A stretch of 64,000 nucleotides of DNA from Ceratopteris richardii (GCA_020310875.1 MU260052.1:782001-846000), one strand, 5' to 3'. Shown: positions 42,096 through 52,768, numbered from the stretch's first letter. Made by a program: numbers and translations. Notes: generated by a model from the sequence alone, not told the origin.

Positions 42096-43061
42096 AACCA
42101 AATTTTTAGGGTTTTAATTTTCCAAATTTTGGTAATTTTGGCAATTTTTCATGCATTTCAAGCAATTGGTGCATAGTGAGGCCCTCGAGGGAATAATTAG
42201 AAAGATCTTGTTTGCTTGATAGCCTGTTTTAACCTTGTTTTAGCCCTCGATCCCAAAATTATCATAACTTCTTCATACAAACTCCATTCCTAGTTGACCT
42301 TCTATAGAGGTGAGACGGTTGAGGGATCTCTAAGGGAATTTTCATTAAAACAAAGCAAATTGGGTCTTTGAAGTGCATGAATGGGAAAGGTCTATTGACT
42401 CAATTAAAGTTAAATCTTGAGCTAACTGTGGAGTTGTTACAGGTCCATTGAGAGCAGTACAGGGCGGCCAAAGAAAGGGTATTCTGTAAGCTTGAGAATG
42501 GGATTCTTAAGAACCCAAGAGCAAGGGATAAGCAAGTCAGGTTGCATCATTCTCAACTCCCTTTGTCAATTCCTAGCTTAGGCTAAGTGTGAGTCTTGCT
42601 AGAAGTAAGTTAAGGTGACGATAGGAAGCTATCAAGTCGAAGACTACTTAATCACTCAAGTTCAAGCAGAAAGATAATCTCTTTGTGATCGATGACTTTA
42701 AAGGAAAGAATTTAACATGGTATGATCAACTTAAAGTGCGAAAACTCACTCAAGTATGCTCTTGTCTGATATCACATCAAGTATTCTTGATGATGTGATA
42801 TCAGACAAGAGCATAAACATGATAACCAACTAAGAAAGAACCAAGTAACTGATACAAATTGATCTGCAATGAGGTTGTACTTGGGGTTGTTCAATTAGGC
42901 ATGTGAACCTTAGATCAGGATGACATCTAGGGAGAGATAGACAAAGCCTTAGGTCTTTAGAGGCTAGTGTCAATCACACTGCTAGGTCTTGGGCCCAACA
43001 GTTGAGAGATTATCCGCACTACCTTAGCTCTGAAACTAGTGAATCAGAGATGTCCTATGGT
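42096..43061 (+). other. Remaining leader of gypsy G
   Basis: No convincing ORF. It holds a perfect 25-bp inverted repeat (42755-42815), annotated separately. The rest shows nothing I recognise. Confidence 0.45.
42755..42815. repeat. Perfect 25-bp inverted repeat with 11-base loop
   Basis: Arm 42755-42779 (starting TATGCTCTTGTCTGATATCA) is the exact reverse complement of 42791-42815 (ending GATATCAGACAAGAGCATA). The loop is AGTATTCTTGA. Both arms are perfect although the element is decayed. Confidence 0.9.
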
Positions 43062-43588
43062 ATGGAGAGACCCACAAGAAGTTCAAGTGTGGCTTACTTA
43101 GAGAAACCCGAAGGCCCTTACAAAACTCAACTTGAATACATTCATACCAATTGATTAGGTGCTCACATCTATGAGGACAACCTAAGAAGATCTGTTGTCC
43201 AGATTAAAAACCCAGATCAACCCATTGGACTAGAACACCCAGTCATCAAATTTGAGAATGGTGCATACCTAGATAAGGAAGGAACAATGTACATAGTCAC
43301 CAACCAACCAGATAGAACAGATGAATTTGGTAATGTGATCCCAAAGGCAGACATAGGGGACATAGAGCAAGGGAACATAGGAAAAGAGCCCAGAACTCCC
43401 CGAGGCAAATTGGTCTTGAGTATAATCACACTCGAGAGTGGGTTCCCCATGACATTAAGAGCATAGATCTACTCTTAAACTAAGAGGAACAAATGTGTAT
43501 TAGGAAGGCTCGAGAAAGATGGTGAGAACAAGATTTTTATGAAAACTTAGAAGGTGATGAGCAAAGGTCTCCATGGAAGCTAGGCTCT
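43062..43588 (+). pseudogene. gag: Gag N-terminal region of gypsy G
   Basis: From the ATG at 43062 the frame starts MERPTRSSSVAYLEKPEGPY. The conserved part reads EHPVIKFENGAYLDKEGTMY and VTNQPDRTDEFGNVIPKADI, matching E's KYEGGVYMDKSGHIYVVTIH. This Y-x-D-K-x-G-x-x-Y-V-x-T motif is shared by E, F and G. Its function within gag is unknown to me. It is broken, and SINE-like sequence follows. Confidence 0.65.
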
Positions 43589-43589
43589 G

Positions 43590-43601
43590 ATACCAATGCA
43601 A
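43590..43601 (-). other. Copia-type primer-binding site beside SINE-like sequence
   Basis: The reverse strand reads CATTGGTATCAGAGCCTAGC across 43586-43605, an exact TGGTATCAGAGC. Nothing of a Copia body lies next to it on the downstream (left) side, which is gypsy gag. The sequence on its right (from TGCAAGAAAC at 43602) could be the end of an LTR or a TRIM-like element. Confidence 0.5.
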
Positions 43602-43639
43602 GAAACTAAGAATTACGACCACCACGTGCTAGAGAGATG

Positions 43640-43800
43640 ACTCTTCTCCCAACCTTATGCCTGTATATATAGCTACTTGAATCAACGAGGACCACAATTG
43701 TAACTAGAGTCCACAAGTGCATGTGTGTAAGGAATTGAACTCACAACCTCCAGGTTAGGAATGTGATGGGCTAACCACTTGCCCCAAAAGCCATGGTTGA
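43640..43800 (-). mobile_element. tRNA-derived SINE-like unit 1
   Basis: The reverse strand has a D-arm/A-box-like GGGGCAAGTGGTTAGCCC (43768-43785) and, about 40 bases on, a T-arm/B-box-like GAGTTCAATTCC (43731-43742), close to the pol III B box GGTTCGANTCC. The order and spacing are those of a tRNA. A 3' tail continues towards 43640. Limits are uncertain. An intact tRNA gene is unlikely because the acceptor stem does not pair. Confidence 0.55.
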
Positions 43801-43809
43801 GGATTACTT

Positions 43810-44195
43810 CCTAATCCTCTCTCTTAGGGTGTAGTTCAACCATCTCCTATTTGTCAAGGCTGTGGTTCAATCATCTCCTTCGGATCACTTTATTACAATG
43901 TGCAATATCCTCCACTCCTTTCATATTTTCCACTAGAGTCTACTAGTGGCTGGAGTGATCTCGACCACTGCTTTAGTACCTTCCATGAGAGTCCACTAGT
44001 GGTTGGTGTACCTGCCACTCAGGTTAAGTCCACTCGACTCAAGTTAACTCACCTTAACTTGAGTTAGAAGGCTCTAGAGCTCCTTGGGCAAAATTCTCTT
44101 CCCATGCTCTCCATGGGGGTTGAACCCAAGACCTCCTCTTTCATAACCTTGAGACTTAACCACTAGGCTAAGTGGATCAGTTGTTTAAGAGACCA
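43810..44195 (-). mobile_element. tRNA-derived SINE-like unit 2
   Basis: The reverse strand has an A-box-like CTTAGCCTAGTGGTTAAG (44155-44172) and a B-box-like GGGTTCAACCCCC (44115-44127), 28 bases apart, exactly tRNA-like. A body of about 300 bases follows, with repeated CCACTAGTGGACTC and AGTCTAGTGG motifs and ACTTAACTTGAGT inverted pieces. This resembles plant tRNA-derived SINEs. It sits in the gag of G in opposite orientation. Confidence 0.6.
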
Positions 44196-44245
44196 CATGG
44201 AGTTATGCTTAAGTCTAGTCTCGAGATCTTTAGCCATATACATGA

Positions 44246-45655
44246 GTGACCAAACGGTATCCGATTTCAGATCTGTCTGAACCGATCGAACCCTTAGATC
44301 ATAGACTTACTTTATTACACTCTACTATCCTCAATTCAAATCCATCCACATCTATTGAGGAACTTGCTGAGAAAGTAGCTCAGAAGTTAGGAGTCTCTAG
44401 CAAACAGATACCCACATTTGCCCTAGTTAACGATGCTATACGTGTGGAGACCATATGGCAAACGTATGTCCCATTATGGCTCAACCTCAAGCGAACCATA
44501 GCAGCCTATATTGCACCATAGAGCGGAAACATATCGACCACACTGCACGACTGTCTCTACAACAAACAAACTATAAGAGAGAATTATCCTCAGCCGTATC
44601 CACAATAGGGAAGATACCAGAACCAGTACCCACCACAACAATATGGCAGGCCACAACAACCCTATCAACCACCCTATCAAGGGTAGCAAAGACCTCAACC
44701 AGTTCTAGTGCAGTAGCCCCCTCCTCCAGCCAATGTGATTCTAGTAAAGTATGCAGCTACAGAAGAAAATCTGAATAGAGCCTTAGTGCTTGTGACACCA
44801 TTGCTTTTAGAAAGTGAACCAAGTGATCATAGTTTTGACTCCACTCATATTCCCATAGGCTTACTACATTTAGTCACCTGAGCATAATGAGTCATATTAT
44901 TATGAAGACCCGAGTGAACCTAGTTAGGAGCCAGAGTATGCAAATGTTATGTACAAAAACCTCAACGTAGGCAGATACGACCCCCATTTCCTAGAGGACC
45001 ATGCTACCGATGTCAAGGAGATCACCTCATTCGAGATTGCCCTATGCTTGCCCCTACACAAACCCAATATGTGACAAATGAGGGTTTTTGTCCAGATTGT
45101 GGGAAGGAGCACCTGTTGCGAGATTGTCCTAAGAATCCCAACAACATGCCAAAAATCACTCCTATCAATGTTATTCGATTAGTGGTAGACTCTATGGGAA
45201 GTGTAACTTCCACTGCCCTAGTGCAAGTGATCACTAGAGCTCAGGCATTACAACAGAACCAATGCTTAGGCCAGGAAAAGAGTTCTGAGGTTAGTGAGAC
45301 TGAGAGCCTAGCTAAGAAAAGGTCAAGAACTTGGAGGGATAGTCGAGAGAGAATGAAAAGGCAATGGGCAAAGAAGATGAGCAAACTTGAGGAAAGCTTG
45401 AGAGAAACAAAAGCCAAGATAATTGAACTCACATATCAAACTCACTCTCACACTACTCCACACACACCATTTCCATCTCCCTCTAATCCACCACCTTCCA
45501 TTCCACCTCACACAATCCCACAAGCCCCTAGAGTAGGACCAGTCTTAGCAGATCCCACTCCCGAGGACCTAGATGTGATGCTTAAGGCATATCAGGCCAG
45601 ACTTCAAGAAGGGCCAAACATAACGGATCATGAAAAGTGTTACCCTAGAGCGTAA
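44246..45655 (+). pseudogene. gag: Gag C-terminal region of gypsy G with two zinc knuckles
   Basis: The capsid end reads SIEELAEKVAQKLGVSSKQI, matching E's EELVELVAKKLGVHGQ. Two CCHC knuckles follow: CYRCQGDHLIRDC (near 44999) and CPDCGKEHLLRDC (near 45092). Then come NPNNMPKITPINVIRLV and a basic coiled stretch (RERMKRQWAKKMSKLEESL). The part ending near 45655 reads MLKAYQARLQEGPNITDHEK, which recurs in E and F. The knuckles bind element RNA. Confidence 0.8.
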
Positions 45656-46665
45656 CTAGAGCTCGAACGAACTAAAATTTGTGCTAAGATGGTGGAATTG
45701 GCGCAAACCATGTTTGGAGCTCGTCGCCTCTTTAACTTCTCTAGTTCAGCTAAGACACAATTGCACTTTGATGGACTTCTAGTAAGATTGGCAAGGCTAA
45801 TTGCAAAATCTGAAAAGGATCCTGCCTCTCAAAGTAAGGACAAGGCAAGTGAAAGGATAAGCCTTTCTGCCCAGGAAGCTTATGTGCCTAACTCCATAGA
45901 ACCAGACACATCTTCTTCTATGAATCGATATTCCCTAGAATTTCTAAGAGAGATTCAAGAATAGAAATGGGCTCAAAAAAGTGAAGCTCCTCCTCCCATT
46001 AAACTTGTGGACTACTTGCATGATCAATTCCCACAAGGCATTCCTTCCATTTATGGAGAGCAGGAGAGTGCCCAATCTCATGAGAGATTAGACTTTAAGC
46101 CTAATTCCTTACAGGAACTACCACATTTCATAGGCCCATGGGAAGCTAAGTCTACTTGTATGAGAGCACCCATGGTCATGATAAGAAACGAAGACTCAGT
46201 CATACCTAGGAACACAGAGGTAGTGAAACACACTAAAGTGCAGTGCAATATCACTTTAGAGGAGCTACTCAAGGTCAAGCCAGAATTGTGGAAACATGTA
46301 GCCAACCAAGTGCCTGAAATAGTTAAACCTCGTTCTCAGGTAGGATCTCATAGAATAGTGCTAGAAATACCTTTGGACAAGATAGGGGACATGAGCGAAG
46401 GAGAAGAAGGAAACACATATCTTCCAATGACCCATCAAGGTTACACCACCAAGGCAATTTTGGACACAGGTGCAGGAGTTGCAATTGCTACCACTTCCCT
46501 ATGGAAGCATTGGGGCAAGCCACCACTCAGGCCAATGAGAATGAAATTGCAGATGGCCAATGGTCACATAGAGAGACCTTTAGGACTGCTAGAAGGAATA
46601 ACTCTCACTACAAGTGGTGTCGAGTTCGAGCATACTTTTGCCATATGTGATTTTGGGAAGACCAT
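45656..46665 (+). pseudogene. Gag-protease linker and protease of gypsy G
   Basis: The linker includes MVELAQTMFGARRLFNFSSS and ITLEELLKVKPELWKHVANQ. The protease reads TTKAILDTGAGVAIATTSLW, RMKLQMANGHIERPLGLLEG and GVEFEHTFAICDFGK. It is the normal pre-RT protease. The gypsy sequence of G stops at about 46665; the frame runs on to 46738 through sequence belonging to E's reverse strand. Confidence 0.8.
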
Positions 46666-48439
46666 ATATGTGGCAGTGATTAGTTGTTTAGTATCCATAG
46701 CAGTTTGTATCATTTGTTGTACTACTGGCTTGAGCTAAGCTACATCCACATTCAACCAAGTTTTGGGAATGCTTGGTTCTTCCCTTGTCCGTACATCTCT
46801 TCCTTGCTCCACATGTATCGCCTCATTATCCTGTTGCCTTATTTGGAGATGTAGTTCTTGGTCTCTTCTTTCCTCTTCATTATTGGTCGATTTGGTAGCA
46901 CTCCCTTGAAACGTGATATCTAACAAAGAGGGTTCTGCTACTACCCTTATTGGTGTGAAGGTTTTGGACTCTTTTACTGTGTCTTCTGTTTTTCCTTCCT
47001 TGGGGTTCTTTACCAGAACCTCTTCCACTATAGGAGTCTCTTTGATTTGGATGTTCGATGCCTCATTCAATTTGATTATATGAATGCCTTCTTGAGATGC
47101 TTCCTAGCTTGTAGTGTCCTTGATAGTGTTATCAGGCGTCTGAGCGATCTTTGTGCCTTCCATACCACATTCGAGTACTTGATTCAATTCCTCCCATTGA
47201 CCATCATCCCTTGAATCACTTCTAATAGCCACATTCAGGACAGATGTTTCTTGTTCTTCTAGTGTGTCGGATGATGAGCTAGAGTTCATCTATCCCAATT
47301 CTCTACATCTATGAACCTTGGGCAGGCATTTTCGTTGTCCGTTCTCTCCAACCATCTATCGATAATGATGTCCTTGAAGCGGTAGGTTTATCTGACCTTC
47401 CAAATACTGGTGAGTTGCTTCCATTGCCTTTGTTAATTCCTCCTCCGTGATGGGTGGATTGTCTTCAAGCCTGGTTCTTGGAAGTACATGTGTCCTCTTT
47501 GTAGCTTGAGCTTCTGCTTCTGCCTACATCATCTTTCGTAATCTTTTGGTACCTCTCATTCTCGGTTTGGAGCTCGTTTCAGCTTCTTCGACTATTTTGA
47601 CCCCTTTCTTCTTCCTTGGAACCGTGGCAATCTTTGCATACTTAGCCATTTCTTCAGATGAGGGCATCTCGTTCAAATGTTCCCAAAATGCTAAGGCATG
47701 ATAGATCCATACTGTTAAGGCAATGCTTCCATTCAAGAACTTCTTATTATTCCACTATTTCTTTGCTTCGAAGAGTCGTTCTTGAATGTATGGAGTCATG
47801 TTAACTTGATTCCCTATTTATTTGATGGCATGGGACAACATTTGCACTATGATCTTCTGTGGAGCAGTATATCTGTGCATGTTTGGAAAACAAAAATGTT
47901 GGTGAATGAGTCTAACTTCCTCTTCTATATCAATACGATTGATATCTATGAACATTCGGGTCTTAGCCCCCCGTCTTTCCTCTTTCAAAATTGTATTTCC
48001 GTCCTTTTCCCACCCAAAAGCTTCTTTAATTAAGTTGTGGGTGAATTGTATGATGACCCACTCACCTGCTGCATCTAGGACTCTTGCTTCAGGTATTAAT
48101 GGATCATGCAAGACTGGTTGTAAGGTGTTCATTACTTGTGTACATCGTTGGAAGTCTGGTTTGTAGATTGGGAGTTCAACCAGCTTTATTCATAATGTCT
48201 ATAGTGGATGGAAGTTCATGCACTACTTTGAAATCTTTGGACGTTACTGGAAATTGATGGTCCATGTCCATAATTTTAATTGTCACCAAGAACAGATAGT
48301 CCTCGACAGGTTGATCCTCCCAAAACCAGTGACCTTTTGCCTTTGTCATGCTCTTTAGGGGAAATTCCAGCATCTCCTCTTGGATAGTTGCTTCAGAGTC
48401 CTCAGAAGCCATCTGCACTTGTAATACAGAGAGCATCAA
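46666..48439 (-). pseudogene. 3' ORF region of gypsy E
   Basis: The start region has an ATG at 48412 (MASEDSEATIQEEMLEFPLK) just after a TGCAG, then TKAKGHWFWEDQPVEDYLFL, which shares GHWF with B's 3' ORF. Further parts read VLDAAGEWVIIQFTHNLIKE, RMFIDINRIDIEEEVRLIHQ and the basic segment VPRKKKGVKIVEEAETSSKP. An acidic tail with EEVLVKNPKEGKTEDTVKES follows. There is no signal peptide or membrane segment. The fold is unknown to me. Some breaks are present. Confidence 0.5.
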
Positions 48440-48613
48440 CTTTTTATAGAAGGCATGTCATTAATGATGTGTGTCTCAGTGACATGTTGTTCATTGCATC
48501 ACTCCGTTTCTCCTTACTTAAGTAAGTAAGATCTCTTACCACATATCTTTTCATTTTTATTCCTGAAAGAAAACAAGAGTTAGTTTAGCCGAAGCATTTA
48601 TTTATTTATATAG
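48413..48613 (-). promoter_or_regulatory. Internal TATA and splice signals before E's 3' ORF
   Basis: On the reverse strand, CTATATAAATA (48613-48603) is a strong TATA box. Downstream are TTGTTTTCTTTCAG (acceptor-like, ending 48563), a donor-like TGTG|GTAAGAG near 48537 and an acceptor-like CTGTATTACAAGTGCAG ending at 48413, directly before the ATG at 48412. A second, weaker TATAAAAA lies at 48448-48441. The arrangement resembles that of B (TATA, short intron, ATG). Confidence 0.4.
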
Positions 48614-49392
48614 TAGGTTCATTCCTAGGGAAGTAGAATCTATGATCTATTCCCAAGTGGGAAATGTGCACCACTAGTTTTGTTAAACACATCATGTGCC
48701 GGATGCATGGCCTCCTAGCGTGGCCTTGACATGCATACTTTAGGTGCATTCGATTCTTCATGAGTGCAATCGGAATCCTGTTGAATCTGTTGTTCCTGTC
48801 CTTGCTACCTCTTGGGTCTCCATATCCATTTTGTAGTTGACGTGTGAGGCTTCGTCTTCTCTTGGTTTTGTCGTGCTATAGGTTTTTCCTCTTTCTTTTT
48901 TGTAGTGTGATTGGTTGATATCATATTCCTCTGGTACCTTTGGTGAATCTTGTTTGGCTTCATGGTCCTGCTTTATCGGTGTAATATTTCTTCTTGCTTG
49001 TCTATCTCTCAACTTGCACTCTGTCTGACCTCCTTCGGAATCCATATGTTCTGCCATGTTTTTTGGGCTTCTACTAATGACTTTGGAAGCCACACTCTCA
49101 GAAGTCTTTTTGGTTCTGATTGTAATGAAGAGAATTTGTTGTTTCTTCTTGTCTCCATAAGATGAGTGACCCATAGTGGTTTTGACTTCTCTGATTCCCT
49201 CATTCGATCCTTGCGAACCCAGTGTAGATTGGCACTTCCTGGTCGCGATAGTAGGATAGTGGACTTCCAAGTGGATGGTCTTCCTTTGTGGTAGGCAACT
49301 TTATGAGCGTAGTCTTCACAGTTTCTTTTGGATTCACCATTCATGGGGGATGAATCCACCTCATCAATTGATGCATTGGTATTGGTAGTCAA
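48440..49392 (-). pseudogene. Region between E's post-integrase domain and 3' ORF
   Basis: Coding-like but unrecognised low-complexity sequence at 48758-49392, basic and Ser/Lys-rich (RKCQSTLGSQGSNEGIREVK, KERGKTYSTTKPREDEASHV). It could be the tail of pol. Between 48440 and 48757 lie the internal promoter-like signals and no ORF. Confidence 0.35.
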
Positions 49393-49399
49393 TCCTTTC

Positions 49400-49980
49400 T
49401 TAGGGCACTAATCTGGTAAACTTTTGATTGATTCGTTTGCTAACCCCTCTTCTAGGGTTTCTTTCTCACGCTTGATGGCTTCATGCAAGTGAGGGAGTCT
49501 TTCTTCTAATAGGCTAAAGATTTCCTTATGCCCTATTTTGGCTGAGATGTACCCTTGAGCTAGATGAATGCTCACTTCATTTTCAATAATCCAATCTTGC
49601 CCTAGGATCAGATTTTCTATTAAATCCTCATCTTTACAGATCAGAACTCATTGCTTCATAGTGGAATTTCCTAGGTGGAGAGATATCATGGCTTCTCCAA
49701 TGCATTCTATGACTTGGCCCCCAACGCCTATCATGTGAGCTTTAGTTGGTTTTATGATCGTCTGAAGATGCATAATAACCGTCATTCATATGCAACTGAG
49801 TGCTGCTCCCGAGTATATGAATGCATCTATTAGCTGGTATTCTGTAGTTCCAATCCATAGGTTTAAATATGGTTGGGATATGCTGAGGTTGTTTGTATTG
49901 GCCTGGTGAACTTGATAGTTGGCCATTGGAATAGGCTCCTCTCCTTGTAAATATCGTTCATCCCCTTGCCTTATCCACTC
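49400..49980 (-). pseudogene. Post-integrase retropepsin-like domain of gypsy E
   Basis: Reading the reverse strand I see LWIGTTEYQLIDAFIYSGAA at a catalytic-loop position, then KAHMIGVGGQVIECIGEAMI (flap-like) and ENLILGQDWIIENEVSIHLA. The last matches KKLILGQPWLRQGKVILDFE of B's post-integrase domain and the ILG-RPF strand of standard proteases. It lies right after the integrase tail, as in B. E's usual protease is separate, near 56100-55750. The region is interrupted. Confidence 0.5.
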
Positions 49981-49983
49981 TTT

Positions 49984-50672
49984 TCATTTCTTGATATGCT
50001 CTAGGGCTTCTTGCCTTGCCTCTTCTATAATTCTCTCTTCTTGTTTTTTTCTATTTTGTGCCCCTACAAGTCGTGTTAACATTTGATCTGCCAATGGCTC
50101 CATGTAGCATTTTACTCGACAACCACTTATGTAATTAAGAAGTATATCTCCATCAAGTGTGGCTAGGTTAATAGCTCCACTTGTTGAGATCCTATTGATT
50201 GTGAGAGGTCCATATCCGCATTTCTGTAGCTTCTTGGCATGTGGCTTCAACGTATACACCAGGACTGAATCTCCTTCTTTTAGTCCTTTATCTTTGATGT
50301 GCGCATCATAATATGCTTTCTATCTTCTTTTCGCTGCATAAATTCCCGCAACAGCTTGTATTCTAGTCTCGTGTAGCTTCTCAATTTGTTCGAGTTGCTT
50401 GGACAATTCATGCCCCGCCCATTCCTACTGTTGGGCTACTCTCAAAGTAGGCACCAAAAAATCGATTGGCAAGATTGCATTTTGTCCATACACTAGGTTA
50501 AATGGTGTAGTTCCAATGGCTGTTTTGTAAGCCACATGGAAGGCCCAAATTGCATGATGCAATTGTTTGTCCCAATTTGACCTTCCACTATTGACTATCT
50601 TTGTCAATACAGTGCACAACACCTTATTGGAACTTTCTACTTGACTGTTGGCTTGAGTATCATAAGCCCTCC
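49984..50672 (-). pseudogene. int: Integrase C-terminal part of gypsy E
   Basis: The core end reads DTQANSQVESSNKVLCTVLT and NWDKQLHHAIWAFHVAYKTA, then GTTPFNLVYGQNAILPIDFL. The C-terminal domain reads CGYGPLTINRISTSGAINLA, DGDILLNYISGCRVKCYMEP and an EERIIEEARQEALEHIKK tail, parallel to B. Copia K abuts at about 50672. Confidence 0.8.
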
Positions 50673-52755
50673 CTTGAGCAAAAGGGATATAAATGTTATA
50701 ACCCATTCACACGACAAGTAAAGGTGAGCAGAGATGTGGTATTTGATGAAATGTCAAGATTCTATGCATGTGCCAAAGAATGACTGAGTCTTGAACCAAA
50801 TGACAAAGAAAATGCTGAAAAATCAAGTGCAGAATCTCAAGTTTTGAGTGGAACAAATGCATCACCAAGCAATAGTTCCAACTCAAATCCATGGAGTGGA
50901 AGATTACGAGGAAATTTCAGCCCAGCAAGTTCATCAAATACATCCAAGAAAGGTAAAGAAAAGCTTTCTGCTGGTCATTAAACATGTGCAGGTTTTGAAG
51001 ACGTTGATGGAGATTCAAGCGGTTCAGAAAAGAGTCTTGATGAGGAACTTGGATTGCCCTCTATGAAGACTCCAGGAGTAAGAAGGGCACATGCAGATGA
51101 TATAAGGAGAAGTGACCCAAGACCAAGAAGATCTGGGAGGATGCGGAATTCAGAGCAACGATTGACATATGATAGTTACATGGCCCATCATTGTGCCTAC
51201 ATGACAAAGGTAATACAAGATGCTGAACCTTCTTGCTTTGAAGATGCAATTGGAATTGCAGATTGGGAAAAGTATATGGATGAGGAAATGGCTTCACTTT
51301 ATGGAAATGATACATGGAAGCTGGTTCCATTGCTGCAAGGAAAGAAACCCATAGGCTGCAAATGGGTTTACAAGGTAAAGCATAATGCTGATGGTAGCAT
51401 AATCAGGTATAAAGCACGATTGGTAGCTAAAGGATATGCACAAACATATGGCATTGATTATGAGGAAACATTCAGTCCTATAGCTAAAATGTCTACTGTC
51501 AGAACACTTGTTGCATTAGCTACAGCAAAAGGATGGACTTTGCATCAGATGGATGTGAAGAATGCTTTCCTACATGGTGAGTTACAGGAAGAAGTATATA
51601 TGGACCAGCCACAATAATATGAAGATTCAAAGGATCCAGAATATGTTTGCAGGTTGCAAAAGGCTTGGTATGGACTGAAGCAAGCCCCTCGTGCATGACA
51701 TGCAAGGATTGCTGATTATTTAACCAACATTGGGTTTTCTATGCATGATGTAGATCACTCACTATATGCAAGGAAGCCTGATGATGGCATCACTATTGTG
51801 GCTATTTATGTTGATGACCTGATTGTAGGTGGTGATAATGAAGGAAGCATCAAAGAGGTAAAGCAACTTCTTATCCAGGAATTTGACATGAAAGATATTG
51901 GTGTGCTACTCTATTTCTTGGGCATTGACTTTATACATACAGAAATAGGTATATGGATGTCGCAAAGGTAATATGCCTTGAATATGTTGCAAAAGTATGG
52001 TATGTGTGATTGTAAGCCAATTTCTATGCCATTAGATCAGAATTTGAAGTTGGATACTACATCAGGTGAAGCATTGGAAAATGCTACTATGTACAAGAAA
52101 ATTGTGGGAAGTCTTATATATCTCACAATTACAAGGCCTAATCTAAGTTATACTGTTGGACTTGAAAGTCAATTTATGCAGGTTTCCAGGAAGCCACATT
52201 TGGATGCTCTGAGATGCACTCTACGTTATGTGAGTGCTACGTTGGATTATGCATTGTTTTATGAGGCTGGTGTAGATTTGCAGGTTTATGGATACACAAA
52301 TGTCGATTGGGCTGGTAGCATTCCAGATAGAAGATCTACTAGTGGTTTTCTATTCTCACTTGGGAGTGCAGCTGTTACATGGAGCAGCAAGAAGCAACCC
52401 GCTATTGCTTTGTCGAGTACAAAGGTTGAGTATAAAGGTGCTGCAATGGCAGCATGTGAGGCATCATGGTTGGAGATGCTACTTGCGGATTTAGGTGTGG
52501 AAGTGCGAAATCCTATCACCATTTATTGTGATAATCTTAGCAGCATACAATTAGCACGAAACCCTGTTTTCCATGCTAGAACAAAGCATATCGAGGTACA
52601 TTATCACTTCATCAGAGAGAAGCTATTAGCACGTGAGATTGATCTTGTTTATGTGAGAACAGATGAGCAGGTTGCTGATATTTTCACCAAAGCACTTGGA
52701 GCTGAGAAGTTGAAGAAGTTTTGGGAGATGCTTGAATTACAGGATATGGCATTGA
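50673..52755 (+). pseudogene. pol: Copia K integrase end, RT and RNase H
   Basis: RT reads [60 protein letters not shown] and IYVDDLIVGGDNEGSIKEVK. RNase H reads YTNVDWAGSIPDRRSTSGFL, WSSKKQPAIALSSTKVEYKG and TKHIEVHYHFIREKLLAREI. The reading order marks Copia. Confidence 0.9.
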
Positions 52756-52768
52756 GATTGAGGGGGAG

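Larger units (their letters stand above)
40549..46665 (+). mobile_element. Gypsy element G, 5' portion
   Basis: This forward gypsy element has a 5' LTR, PBS, a long leader with a short-motif array, gag with zinc knuckles and a protease, ending near 46665 where reverse-strand element E begins. RT, integrase and a 3' LTR are not present here. SINE-like sequence interrupts gag. Its sequence is close to E. Several breaks are present. Confidence 0.8.

Noticed and set aside
43602-43760. Cassandra-type TRIM with 5S rRNA sequence
   Set aside because: A Copia-type PBS is present, but I see no 5S internal control region; only tRNA-like boxes occur.
43731-44172. Functional tRNA genes
   Set aside because: A and B boxes are present, but acceptor and anticodon stems do not pair well; a tRNA-derived SINE is the better reading.
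46666-46738. Hydrophobic C-terminus (VAVISCLVSIAVCIICC) as a membrane anchor of G's protein
   Set aside because: The G sequence ends near 46665; this stretch is read from the antisense of E's 3' ORF region, so the membrane-like tail is an artefact of the join.
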